64,000 nt of DNA. Origin: Dyadobacter luticola (GTDB lineage: Bacteria > Bacteroidota > Bacteroidia > Cytophagales > Spirosomataceae). Shown piece by piece: positions 27,675 through 36,419 of this stretch. The DNA lies in contig NZ_VCEJ01000008.1 of assembly GCF_005860805.1 (NCBI RefSeq), positions 372,001-436,000 of the forward strand. Direction: 5' to 3'. Within the stretch, counting starts at the first letter, position 1; every line of letters starts with the position of its first letter. Made by a program: the position numbers and the translations under genes. The notes beneath the pieces are model-generated. The model did no database searches. It was not told where the DNA came from and saw nothing but the letters and a program-made list of their open reading frames with translations.

Positions 27675-28874
27675 ATGATTTTAGAAAACTTCTACCACAC
27701 ATTTCTTTCCTGGCTTGCATCGCAGCTGGCGCCCAAAAACTGGCTCTGGAAGCTCACGCTCGTCGCGATTGCTATTTCCCTCTTTCTGGCTTTTCCCCCC
27801 TACGCACTCCTGGCTGATCATTTGCGCGACAATGGTGTGAAGCTCGATGCGTGGCTTTTTATCCAGAACCAGGCGCAGGACCTTTTTCACCCCTCGGGTA
27901 TGGAACACGACGTGCGGCGCGAAAACATGATTTTTCGCTGGACGCTGCCCGCATTATCCTTCCTCACGCACCATAATGTGCTGCTGATCGTGATAATACA
28001 GGGGATACTAGCTGTTTTATTTCTGAAAAAAATCGGGGACTACATCTTCTCCATCTCCGGCGATAAGATTGTCACGGCGCTCTTCCTGCTGTCGCTTGCG
28101 AACACATTCGTATGCGTCTGGTCGTTCGCTGACATTCATGGTTATGGCGACGGTATTGCCTATTTTTTCCTGTTAATGGCGCTGCTCAACCGAAACGGGA
28201 TCATTATTTTCCTTTCCCTGCAAATCGCCTTTTTCACCGACGAGCGGGCAGTGGTGGCGGGGGGATATCTGGTGCTTTGGTGGATGGTTACCAAGGCCTA
28301 TGAAAAGAATGATTTCAGCTTTTCAGCACTTTTGAAATCGGCATTTACGGGCGAAAGTTTGTTTGTCTGGATCGCCTGGGTGGTTTATTTCGCGATCCGG
28401 GAATATGTGCAAAGCCGATATTTTCCGCACCACAGCTATTCCACGATCGGGACACCGGTGCTTTTTGCCAATGCGCACCGGAACGGTTTGGGCAGCAGTA
28501 TCTGGGGGGCTTTTGAAGGTATCTGGTTGATTTTGGCGGCGGCGACAGTGGTACTTTGGGTTTCGCGCAGGTACTGGCTTTTGCTGGCGCTGTTTGTCGG
28601 TTTTTCCGTACTCGTCGCGACGGGCATTTACGTCCACGATATCGACCGGGCGCTGGCTTACGGCTTCCCGTTTATCCTGGCCGCCATGTATATTTTGATT
28701 AAATCAGAATCCTATCCAACCATCAAAATCCTACTCTTCTTCACCATGATTATCTGCGTCGGACACCCGCAGGTATTTTATATGGGATATAACAAAATAC
28801 TGTGGCTGGAACCCCTGCCGATGAAGATACTGATGTATATCGACCGGCATTTGCACTGGAATTTCTTTGTCTAG
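27675..28874 (+). CDS. polytopic membrane protein of unknown function, about 10 TM
   Basis: I do not recognise a family. The ATG at 27675 is preferred to a TTG nine bases earlier. The 399-residue product has about ten hydrophobic spans (for example LTLVAIAISLFLAFPPYALL, LLIVIIQGILAVLFL, WLLLALFVGFSVLVATGIYV) and conserved-looking polar loops (HPSGMEHDVRRENMIFRW; WSFADIHGYGDGIAYFF; FFTDERAVVAGG). The pattern of acidic and His/Asp loop residues after early TMs is reminiscent of GT-C glycosyltransferases, but no diagnostic motif can be claimed. It follows sbcC by 14 bp and precedes the amino-sugar cluster by 240 bp, so it could belong to either. Confidence 0.7.
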   Translation: MILENFYHTFLSWLASQLAPKNWLWKLTLVAIAISLFLAFPPYALLADHLRDNGVKLDAWLFIQNQAQDLFHPSGMEHDVRRENMIFRWTLPALSFLTHHNVLLIVIIQGILAVLFLKKIGDYIFSISGDKIVTALFLLSLANTFVCVWSFADIHGYGDGIAYFFLLMALLNRNGIIIFLSLQIAFFTDERAVVAGGYLVLWWMVTKAYEKNDFSFSALLKSAFTGESLFVWIAWVVYFAIREYVQSRYFPHHSYSTIGTPVLFANAHRNGLGSSIWGAFEGIWLILAAATVVLWVSRRYWLLLALFVGFSVLVATGIYVHDIDRALAYGFPFILAAMYILIKSESYPTIKILLFFTMIICVGHPQVFYMGYNKILWLEPLPMKILMYIDRHLHWNFFV

Positions 28875-29114
28875 GTCAAAAAAGAGGTACTTCGTAACTA
28901 AATCATTACCAGTTCACAGGAAAATTTTCTGTTTTAATAATATAAATATAATAAGATATTGTCTTCACAATAATTAATGTCTGCCGGAGGATAATGCTAT
29001 TTTTTATGTCAATGGTATTTTAGTATTTTCAGGGGAAATTGCCGGTTTGAAAAGATTGTAACTGCTCGGCCCGGACGGCAAAAACGATATTCTCCCTAAC
29101 ATTTGACATTACAC

Positions 29115-29501
29115 ATGCCCCACTTAATTGAATTGGACACATTCAACACGGACTCAGGAAACCTGACTGTTTTTGAAAAGATTATCCCGGGTACGATTAA
29201 ACGCGTTTTTTACATTTACGGCGCAGGCGAAACCCAGCGCGGCGGGCACCGTCACCATAAAGCGTGGAATGCCCTGATCTGCATTCACGGTAGCTGCCGG
29301 GTTTATAATAATGACGGCCAGACCGAAGAAACGTTTATCCTCGACAACCCCGTTTCCTGCCTCATTCTCGAACCGAAAGACTGGCATATCATGGATTCTT
29401 TCTCCGAAGATGCCATTCTGCTCGTACTGTCCAACGAATATTACGACAAAGCGGACTACATCGACGAGCCGTACCTGGTGAACCAGACGATATCTCAATG
29501 A
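29115..29501 (+). CDS. sugar 3,4-ketoisomerase (FdtA/QdtA/WxcM-like cupin)
   Basis: Probably isomerises dTDP-4-keto-6-deoxyglucose to the 3-keto sugar, the step before 3-amino transfer. The start at 29115 (MPHLIELD) is preferred over an upstream TTG. The 128-residue single cupin domain shows the family marks: [10 protein letters not shown] near 30, [22 protein letters not shown] with the catalytic/structural His pair, and [11 protein letters not shown]. The final [14 protein letters not shown] is typical of FdtA and QdtA. Its stop overlaps the start of the aminotransferase (ATGA). FdtA (galacto) and QdtA (gluco) products cannot be distinguished by eye. Confidence 0.88.
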   Translation: MPHLIELDTFNTDSGNLTVFEKIIPGTIKRVFYIYGAGETQRGGHRHHKAWNALICIHGSCRVYNNDGQTEETFILDNPVSCLILEPKDWHIMDSFSEDAILLVLSNEYYDKADYIDEPYLVNQTISQ

Positions 29502-30595
29502 TTCCTTTTCTGGATTTAAATCAGGTTAATGCGCCTTATATTGAGGCCATTAAGGACGCTTCTTTGCGCGTCATCCAGTCGGGCTGGTACATTCTTGGGA
29601 ATGAATTAAAGAATTTTGAAACTGCCTTCGCGGACTATTGTGGGTCGGAACATTGCATCGGCGTCGCGAATGGTCTGGATGCGATCACATTGATCCTCAA
29701 AGCACTGGACTTTCCGGCTGGCAGTGAAATCATCGTTCCGGCGAATACCTATATTGCTTCTGTGCTGCCGGTAAGTTACCTCCACCTGAAACCCATTTTC
29801 GTCGAGCCCGATCCGCGGACGATGCTGATCGATCCGAAGAACATTGAGCAGCACATTACTTCCACCACCAAAGCGATCATTACCGTAGACTTGTACGGCA
29901 GAAGCTGCCAAATGTCGCCGATCCTGGAAATCGCTGAGCGTCATCAGCTTAAAGTGATTACGGATGCTGCTCAGGCGCACGGTGCTTTTTATCAGGGAAA
30001 AAAATCAGGTAACATTGCGCACGCGACGGCATTCAGTTTTTATCCTACCAAAAACCTGGGCGCGCTCGGTGATGCAGGTGCGGTGACTACGAATGATGCA
30101 GAGCTGGCAGAAAAAATAAAGTATCTGCGGAATTACGGTTCGGTAGTGCGCTACCGGAATGATTATCAGGGAGTAAATAGTCGTCTCGACGAAATGCAGG
30201 CGGCGATTCTGAGTGTAAAATTGCCTTATCTGGATGCCGAGAATGTACGCCGGAGAGAGATTGCGAAACGTTATCTCGAAGAAATTGATGTAAAAAACCT
30301 GATCCTTCCGCCCAATGATCAGGTGGAGCAGGATGCCTGGCATTTGTTCGTGGTACGTCACCCGCGGCGCTCCGAATTTGTGAGATTTCTGGACTCAAAA
30401 GGGGTTCAAACCAACATTCATTATCCTTTGCCCATCCATTTACAACGGGCTTACCAGGAATTTAGTCATCTAAGCCTGCCCCTCACTGAGCAGATCCACG
30501 AGCAGGTGGTCAGCCTTCCTTTAAATCCTGTCCTGACTGACGAGGAGGTTGCGTATATTATCCAAACGGTTAATCAATTTGATGATCAGGCATGA
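29498..30595 (+). CDS. DegT/DnrJ/EryC1/StrS sugar aminotransferase (FdtB-like)
   Basis: PLP enzyme of 365 residues that installs an amino group on a nucleotide-linked keto sugar. Motifs: [12 protein letters not shown] at the N terminus, [14 protein letters not shown] (about 51), [15 protein letters not shown] (about 79), [13 protein letters not shown] (about 160) and the PLP lysine in [16 protein letters not shown] (about Lys189). Coupling by a 4-bp overlap to the FdtA-like isomerase indicates a dTDP-3-amino-3,6-dideoxyhexose product. The stop overlaps the GT2 start by 4 bp. No N-acetyltransferase (FdtC/QdtC) follows; a methyltransferase is found instead. Confidence 0.9.
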   Translation: MIPFLDLNQVNAPYIEAIKDASLRVIQSGWYILGNELKNFETAFADYCGSEHCIGVANGLDAITLILKALDFPAGSEIIVPANTYIASVLPVSYLHLKPIFVEPDPRTMLIDPKNIEQHITSTTKAIITVDLYGRSCQMSPILEIAERHQLKVITDAAQAHGAFYQGKKSGNIAHATAFSFYPTKNLGALGDAGAVTTNDAELAEKIKYLRNYGSVVRYRNDYQGVNSRLDEMQAAILSVKLPYLDAENVRRREIAKRYLEEIDVKNLILPPNDQVEQDAWHLFVVRHPRRSEFVRFLDSKGVQTNIHYPLPIHLQRAYQEFSHLSLPLTEQIHEQVVSLPLNPVLTDEEVAYIIQTVNQFDDQA

Positions 30596-31527
30596 AGCTG
30601 TCCGTCGTAATTCCGGTTTATAACAGTGAAAAAACCATCGGCGCCCTCGTCGAAAGATTGCAGCGCACGCTGGCTGACGTGGCTTTTGAAATCGTGCTCG
30701 TCAATGATGGGAGCCGCGACGGGTCGGAGCGGGTTTGCAGACAATTGGCGCAGCAGCATTCCAATGTCCGGTTTTTAGCATTAAGAAGAAATTACGGTGA
30801 ATTCAATGCTGTCATGTGCGGCCTCAACTGGGCTTACGGCGATTATTGCGTAATGATCGACGACGATTTCCAGAACCCGCCGGAAGAAATTGTGAAGCTG
30901 GTGGAAGTGGCCGAAAAGGGTGATTATGACGTGGTTTATACCTATTATGCTAAGAAACAACATTCCGTGAGCCGCAACATGGGCAGCCGGTTTGTCAACT
31001 GGCTTACCACTTATTCGCTCAACAAACCCAAGGATCTGTACCTGTCGAGCTTCAAGCTCATCCGCCAGGAAGTGGTGCAGGAAATTATCAAATACCAGGG
31101 GCCTTATCCTTATATCGACGGGCTGATTTTCCGGATCACGCGCAACATCGGTACCATACAAGTTACACATTCAAAGCGCGAGGAAGGCAGCTCCAACTAT
31201 ACTTTTCAAAAGCTCATTTCCCTTTTTCTGAACATCCTTTTTTGTTATTCGTCGCTGCCGATCAGGCTTTTTATGCCGATCGGCCTCGGCTTGTTTGGGC
31301 TGGGATTTTGCCTGCTTTTTTACCTGACGATTCAGTGGAGCATCGGCCCGGACCCGAAAGGCTGGCAGGTAATGACGGCCACCATTATTTTTATCGGTGG
31401 CATTCAATGTACCCTGCTGAGCGTGCTGGGCGAATACATCGGCAAAAGTTTCATGGCCCAAAGTGGCCAGCCGCAATATGTGATCAAGTATAACAGCGAA
31501 GCACAAAATGATCGACAACCGGCTTGA
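30592..31527 (+). CDS. GT2 glycosyltransferase, polyprenyl-phosphate type (GtrB/ArnC/DPM1-like)
   Basis: Inner-membrane enzyme of 311 residues. The GT-A domain begins [18 protein letters not shown] with VNDGSRDGS (about 39) and [10 protein letters not shown] (about 90; metal-binding D-x-D and the following Q-x-P are typical of polyprenyl-phosphate GTs). Two C-terminal transmembrane segments (about 222-245 and 258-282) anchor it. These GTs load a sugar on undecaprenyl phosphate for flipping and use on the outer face; here the donor is probably the amino sugar made by the two genes upstream. Start and stop overlap neighbours. Confidence 0.9.
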   Translation: MKLSVVIPVYNSEKTIGALVERLQRTLADVAFEIVLVNDGSRDGSERVCRQLAQQHSNVRFLALRRNYGEFNAVMCGLNWAYGDYCVMIDDDFQNPPEEIVKLVEVAEKGDYDVVYTYYAKKQHSVSRNMGSRFVNWLTTYSLNKPKDLYLSSFKLIRQEVVQEIIKYQGPYPYIDGLIFRITRNIGTIQVTHSKREEGSSNYTFQKLISLFLNILFCYSSLPIRLFMPIGLGLFGLGFCLLFYLTIQWSIGPDPKGWQVMTATIIFIGGIQCTLLSVLGEYIGKSFMAQSGQPQYVIKYNSEAQNDRQPA

Positions 31528-32275
31528 ATATCAGCGCATGTACGAAGTGGAGCGCAAGCTCTGGTGGTATCAGGTGCTGCACGGGAAGGTTTTGAAACAG
31601 ATTGAAAAGCATTTTAAAAGCGAAAAATCAAATCTCCGTATACTCGACGCGGCTTGCGGCACGGGCGGCCTGCTATCCTTTCTGAAAGAGCAGGGTTATA
31701 CGAATGTAGCCGGTTTCGATTACTCCCGATATGCCATCGAATTCTCAAATGAGCGCGGCTTGCCGGTCACTTTCGGCGATCTGAGAAATGTGGACGCATT
31801 TCAGCCGGGCGAAACATTTGATGTTATATGCTGCAACGATGCGCTTTATTTTCTGACCGACGAAGAAATCATCCGCGCACTAACTGCATTCAAAAACAGG
31901 CTGAATAAGAGTGGTTTACTCATCATTAACATTCACGCATTCGAAGCATTTTCCGGGACGCACGATTTAGCAGTAGGCAGCCAGCGGCGGTTTGAATTAA
32001 AGGATTTCAAAAATTACAGCCACGTAGCTGGGTTAAAAATCGCTTACAATACCTACTGGCCTTTTGCGCTCTCGCTTCCGATTTTGGCGGTGCGTCAGTG
32101 GCAGAAATTCCAGATCAGAAAGAACCAGGTGAATGTGGCAGAGCTGGATTCCGACGTGAAATATCCGGGAGATACCATTAATAATGTGCTCAAAGGCATC
32201 GTCAAGCTCGAATCCACCTTGCTGAGCAGCACACCATTTGGCAGCTCACTTTTTATGGCGATGAAAGCAGATTAA
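31508..32275 (+). CDS. class I SAM-dependent methyltransferase
   Basis: A 255-residue cytosolic protein with Rossmann motif I LDAACGTGGLLSFL (about 45-58), an acidic strand-2 end in VAGFDYSRYAIEFSNERG, motif post-II FGDLRN and motif IV FDVICCNDALYF. It overlaps the GT2 gene by 20 bp, so it belongs to the same transcription unit. In this setting it is likely a sugar N- or O-methyltransferase, perhaps methylating the 3-amino group as in the TylM1/DesVI type, but specificity is inference. Confidence 0.85.
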   Translation: MIDNRLEYQRMYEVERKLWWYQVLHGKVLKQIEKHFKSEKSNLRILDAACGTGGLLSFLKEQGYTNVAGFDYSRYAIEFSNERGLPVTFGDLRNVDAFQPGETFDVICCNDALYFLTDEEIIRALTAFKNRLNKSGLLIINIHAFEAFSGTHDLAVGSQRRFELKDFKNYSHVAGLKIAYNTYWPFALSLPILAVRQWQKFQIRKNQVNVAELDSDVKYPGDTINNVLKGIVKLESTLLSSTPFGSSLFMAMKAD

Positions 32276-32285
32276 GTGGTTTGGA

Positions 32286-33167
32286 TTACTTTTTCTTTGA
32301 AAATCCGGAGTTATTGACCTTTTCAAACAAATCTTTCGCCTTCGCAACCCCTGCTTCCCCGTTGATTGAAAAATAGAGAAATGTTTCCAACTCACCGCGG
32401 TGCATAGCCTGGTTCATATCCCCGCTCTGCGATTTATGCGCAGCCTTCACCCAATCAGCCACAATCATATAGCTGTGTTTATTGTCTTCTCCAAAACTAT
32501 AAGACCGGTCGAAATCCAGCGCCGGGGCATTTGCGGCAACATTGGTTTCCGGGTAGCCCGGCAAGCCTGTGAAGTCAATTTTTGAATCCTTATTGCGTGA
32601 CTGCCCGCCGAGGACGATCGGTTTTTGTGCACCTTTAAAACGCTGCGCTGCCCGTATCGCGCTGATTGAAGCAGTTTTATGGTGCGCATGCTGGCCATCG
32701 CTGGGTATCAGGCAAAAAATGAAATCGTAATTTCCTTTGGCTAAAATCTGGTCGAGGCGCCGTTCTACATATTTGATATCCCAATTTTTTCCTTCGAGAT
32801 AGGGCTTTTCATTTCGGTTGTAATAATCGTCGAGCTGGTCGAGAAAGAAGAAATTACCGATGCCCAAAATTTCGCCTGATGCCATGATTTCCTTTTTCCG
32901 GATCAGCGGCAAATGTTTCCGGCCGATCACCGAGTCGGTCATATTCATCCCGTAATAACTCGACGCTACCAAACCATTGTAACCGCCCGACGCGTCGGTG
33001 ATCAGCGCCAGGTCGGCGGAGCCTTTCAATTCATGCGTGATTTTAAAAACAGTCACTGGAAACATTGTTTCATCATCCGGATGCGCTGTGACGATCAGAA
33101 CCCTTGGACTTTGACCTAAAACTTTGGACGCCAACAGCAAAAAGAGCAGGAGATAAATGTTTTTCAT
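32286..33167 (-). CDS. secreted PIG-L/LmbE family deacetylase
   Basis: Zinc-dependent N-acetyl-sugar deacetylase fold. A signal peptide (MKNIYLLLFLLLASKVLGQ) sends it to the periplasm. The metal site is visible: AHPDDE (about 28-33) and the later His cluster in DGQHAHHKTAS (about 158). The 293-residue length fits the family. It is convergent with the methyltransferase gene (10 bp apart) and divergent from the SDR gene. A role in removing acetyl groups from exported glycans is plausible but not shown. Confidence 0.87.
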   Translation of the reverse strand: MKNIYLLLFLLLASKVLGQSPRVLIVTAHPDDETMFPVTVFKITHELKGSADLALITDASGGYNGLVASSYYGMNMTDSVIGRKHLPLIRKKEIMASGEILGIGNFFFLDQLDDYYNRNEKPYLEGKNWDIKYVERRLDQILAKGNYDFIFCLIPSDGQHAHHKTASISAIRAAQRFKGAQKPIVLGGQSRNKDSKIDFTGLPGYPETNVAANAPALDFDRSYSFGEDNKHSYMIVADWVKAAHKSQSGDMNQAMHRGELETFLYFSINGEAGVAKAKDLFEKVNNSGFSKKK

Positions 33168-33280
33168 AGGATGATTTTGTCGGGGGAAGTGTTATCGGAA
33201 TGTCGGTTTCTGATCATTAAATGCGTCATTTGCAATCATTTATCAGGTACATTTAATTCTTTGAATAACAATAAAAAATT

Positions 33281-34075
33281 ATGGATTTACAACTAAAAGG
33301 CAAAACCGCCTTCATCAGTGGCTCAACACAGGGAATCGGTTTTGCAATTGCACAAGGTCTGCTAAAAGAAGGTGCACAAGTCATTATAAACGGCCGCTCA
33401 GAAGGCAAGCTGGCGGAAGCGGTAGATAAGCTGAAAAATGCCTATCCGGAAGGGAATGTTTCGGGGCTCGCTGCCGATTTTTCAAAAGTGGAGGAAGTGG
33501 ATGCGCTGCTCCAAAAACTGCCGGAAGTGGATATTCTGGTCAATAATGCCGGGATTTTTGAACCCAAATCATTTGTAGATATTACCGACGCCGACTGGTT
33601 CAGGTTTTTCGAAGTGAATGTACTGAGCGGCGTCCGGCTTTCCCGGCACCTTTTTCCAAAAATGATCGCCAAAAACTGGGGACGTATCATTTTTATTTCC
33701 AGTGAATCGGGCGTAAACATTCCCGAGGAAATGATTCATTATGGTACTACAAAAACCGCTCAGCTGGCTGTAAGCCGCGGTTTGGCGGAATTAACAAAAG
33801 GTACCAATGTGACGGTGAACACCGTAATGCCCGGCCCGACAAAGTCGGAAGGTGTGGCTGATTTTGTAAAGCAATTGGGTGCTGCAAACAATGTGACGGC
33901 GGAAGAAGCGGAGAAGGATTTCTTTAAAAACGCTCGTCCTACTTCGCTGCTGCAACGTTTTGCTCACGTGGAAGAAATCGCGAACCTGGTTACCTACGTG
34001 GCCAGCCCGCTTTCGTCCGGTACCAACGGTTCGGCCCTGAAAGTCGATGGTGGCGTGGCGAAATTTATCATTTAA
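33281..34075 (+). CDS. SDR family oxidoreductase
   Basis: Classical short-chain dehydrogenase of 264 residues. The cofactor motif is SGSTQGIGFAIA (about 14-25), then DILVNNAGIFEP (about 85), the catalytic Ser in ISSESG and HYGTTKTAQ with the YxxxK pair (about Tyr154/Lys158), and PGPTKSEGV. The Arg/Ser in INGRSEGKL after beta-2 suggests NADP preference. The substrate is unknown. It is monocistronic, and its stop overlaps that of the convergent symporter gene by 3 bp. Confidence 0.9.
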   Translation: MDLQLKGKTAFISGSTQGIGFAIAQGLLKEGAQVIINGRSEGKLAEAVDKLKNAYPEGNVSGLAADFSKVEEVDALLQKLPEVDILVNNAGIFEPKSFVDITDADWFRFFEVNVLSGVRLSRHLFPKMIAKNWGRIIFISSESGVNIPEEMIHYGTTKTAQLAVSRGLAELTKGTNVTVNTVMPGPTKSEGVADFVKQLGAANNVTAEEAEKDFFKNARPTSLLQRFAHVEEIANLVTYVASPLSSGTNGSALKVDGGVAKFII

Positions 34076-35451
34076 GATTCTCTAGGGGATAGTCTGGCCC
34101 AGATTATCCCCAAAAACATTCCCCCCAAACTGGCCAGCAGGCCGTAGATCAGCGGCGGATATTCAGTGTTGATGTACGAACAAAACACCCAGGTGACCAA
34201 CCCCAGGATCATGGAGAGGATACTTCCGACCTCATTCGTGGCTTTCCAGTAAATGCCCGACGCCAGCGGTACAAAGAGTGATACCAGGCTGAAAGCGGAC
34301 GACTCCGAGACAAGATCAAAAATACTTTCACCAGTGATTGCCAGCACGATACAGATTGCGGTAATCACCACGATACCAATGCGAATGATGCGCAGCAGCT
34401 GCTGATCTGTCAGTGTTGGGTTGAAAAATTTGAAAATATTTTCTCCTAAAACCGCGGCCGGCGCCATGATTGCGCTGCTGGTGGTACTGAGTATAGCCGA
34501 AACCAGCGCGCCGAAAAAGATAATTTGCAGCGGCAGGCTCATGTGTTTCAAAATCATATTCGGAATGATTAGCTGCCCGCTTTTCCCGGCATCGGGATAA
34601 AGGTGGTAGCCGCATAGACCGATAAAAAGCGGCAGCAATGCTACGGTGAAATACATTACCGAGGATAGTAATGTGGATTTTACCGCAACATTGGCAGACT
34701 TCGCCGACATAACCCGCTGAAAAACATCCTGCTGCGGGATAGAGCCGAGCCCGATCGTGATCCAGGCGGCGAAATATTCCACAGAGCCTTTTAAGGTAAA
34801 ATCGGGATGAAAGCGGAAAAAACCAGCAGGCGCCGCGTCGAGTAGCGGCTGAAAACCACCTACCTTTTTATAGAGCACGACCGAAACAATGATCAGTCCG
34901 ACAATAATCATGATGGTTTGTAAAAAATCCGTAATTGACACCGACCACATGCCGCCCCAGATGGTATAAATGATCACGACGATGGAACTACCTACAATAC
35001 AGCTGATGAGCGACCAGCCCATAATTACTTGCAGCACGAAACCCATCGCCAGCAGCTGCGCCGCGATCCAGCTGAAATAAGACGGGATGATCAGCACCGC
35101 AGAAAGCAGCTCGGAACGTCGGCCGTACCGGATGCGGAAAAAGTCGCAGAAAGTGATAATGTTCATCTGATAAAACCGCCGCGCAAAGAATAGCCCGATC
35201 AGCAGCAGACAGAGTGACGCGCCGAAAGGATCCTCAATGACGCCCATCAGTCCGTGCTGCACAAATTCGATCGGCGCACCCATAATGGTTTCGGAGCCGA
35301 ACCAGGTGGCGAATGTAGCGGAGGCGGCGAGCACGAGCGGCAGGTTACGCCCCGCCAGCAGGAAGTCTTCGGTGCTGGAAATCCGCCGGGAAGCCCAGAG
35401 CCCGATGCCTAAATTCGCCACGAAATACAGGAGGATAGCTATCGCGAGCAT
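34072..35451 (-). CDS. sodium:solute symporter family protein (SSS/SLC5)
   Basis: A 459-residue inner-membrane protein with about 12-13 transmembrane segments and SSS family marks: RRISSTEDFLLAGRNLP (about 22-38), ATFATWFGSETIMG (about 46) and GLGSIPQQDVFQRVMSAKS (about 228), the last being highly typical of the Na+/solute core. The ligand is unknown. The start overlaps the 3' end of the SGNH gene by 13 bp, so it is translationally coupled to the acyl-transfer operon; whether it serves that system (for precursor or product transport) is inference. Confidence 0.9.
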   Translation of the reverse strand: MLAIAILLYFVANLGIGLWASRRISSTEDFLLAGRNLPLVLAASATFATWFGSETIMGAPIEFVQHGLMGVIEDPFGASLCLLLIGLFFARRFYQMNIITFCDFFRIRYGRRSELLSAVLIIPSYFSWIAAQLLAMGFVLQVIMGWSLISCIVGSSIVVIIYTIWGGMWSVSITDFLQTIMIIVGLIIVSVVLYKKVGGFQPLLDAAPAGFFRFHPDFTLKGSVEYFAAWITIGLGSIPQQDVFQRVMSAKSANVAVKSTLLSSVMYFTVALLPLFIGLCGYHLYPDAGKSGQLIIPNMILKHMSLPLQIIFFGALVSAILSTTSSAIMAPAAVLGENIFKFFNPTLTDQQLLRIIRIGIVVITAICIVLAITGESIFDLVSESSAFSLVSLFVPLASGIYWKATNEVGSILSMILGLVTWVFCSYINTEYPPLIYGLLASLGGMFLGIIWARLSPRES

Positions 35452-36404
35452 GCTTCTTTCTGTAAAAATTTTGTAAAAATAGCGGCCCCCTTTTGGTTTA
35501 AATGATGCGCATCGAACAGATTTTCAGGCTTGAAAAATTCGTTCAGCAACGGATTTTCCGGCAAGCGGATCAGGTTTTGATTTGACAAAAATGGCGCAAC
35601 CTGCGATAGAACCTGGTATTCCACTTTTGTCAGGTTATTGGGATAAAAGAAAATCACCTTTCCTCCGCGCAATTTTGCGGTGGCTATCAACGCATTGATC
35701 CTGGAAATATAATAAGTATTCGGGATTGCCTGCGGATGCCCGGCCATCATTTGTTGCGTCGCCTCAAAATTGTCTAGTATCCGGGCATTCGTCTGTGAAA
35801 GCGCGGATGCAACTGGCTGGTAACCGTTTTCCCGCAGCCCTGGATTACCTTCAATCGGATCATTTTCAGGTTTCAGTGCTTTTTTTGCTGAGGTAATCTG
35901 CGGGGCGATGGAGAACATTTGAAACAAGGTCGTGTTAAGTCCTTCCAGGAAACTGGCGGTTTTTTCATTCCAATCTAAGTTGGAGCAACCGGCCATGACA
36001 TTCGCCCGGAAAATCGCATCCGGGATTACCTGCTGCGGTTTTAATGCTACGGTGCTGTAATTCAGGGCACTTAATTCAATGTAAATGGTATTTACATCCG
36101 GACTTTCGGAAAGTAAATCTTCGGCTACCTGGAATGCGCTTTGCGGCGAAAGGCTGAACATTCCGAAGTTGTAGCTGCGCGTTTTTTGCTGATTTAAAGA
36201 ATCAAAAATGGCAGGGTTAATGCTAAAAAGTGTGCGGCTGGTGCCGATAAAAACGACATTCGGTTTGTAGGATTTGCAAAGTTTTTCTCTTGCGTCAATA
36301 TCTCGGCGGGGATCCATATAAAACTGCGAAACGATCATTACCACTGCCAGCTTGAAAAGCAGGATCAGTACCAGCCATTTTGCCATTTTTATGATCATCG
36401 GCAC
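35439..36404 (-). CDS. membrane-anchored SGNH/DltD-like protein
   Basis: A 321-residue protein with one N-terminal membrane anchor (WLVLILLFKLAVVMIVSQF, residues 10-28) and a periplasmic alpha/beta domain. The candidate nucleophile lies in VFIGTSRTLFSINP (Ser56), and the candidate Asp-His pair in FDAHHLNQKGAAIF (Asp298, His301), the D-x-x-H spacing of SGNH hydrolases. MYIEL-type strand TIYIELSALNY follows the first helix. The architecture matches the SGNH partners that follow MBOAT acyltransferases (DltD, AlgX/AlgJ and PatB types). It begins 15 bp after the MBOAT stop and overlaps the symporter gene by 13 bp. Overall similarity to any one named family is weak; the call rests on motifs plus context. 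Confidence 0.72.
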   Translation of the reverse strand: MPMIIKMAKWLVLILLFKLAVVMIVSQFYMDPRRDIDAREKLCKSYKPNVVFIGTSRTLFSINPAIFDSLNQQKTRSYNFGMFSLSPQSAFQVAEDLLSESPDVNTIYIELSALNYSTVALKPQQVIPDAIFRANVMAGCSNLDWNEKTASFLEGLNTTLFQMFSIAPQITSAKKALKPENDPIEGNPGLRENGYQPVASALSQTNARILDNFEATQQMMAGHPQAIPNTYYISRINALIATAKLRGGKVIFFYPNNLTKVEYQVLSQVAPFLSNQNLIRLPENPLLNEFFKPENLFDAHHLNQKGAAIFTKFLQKEACSR

Positions 36405-36419
36405 CGTTAAATTTCAGGT

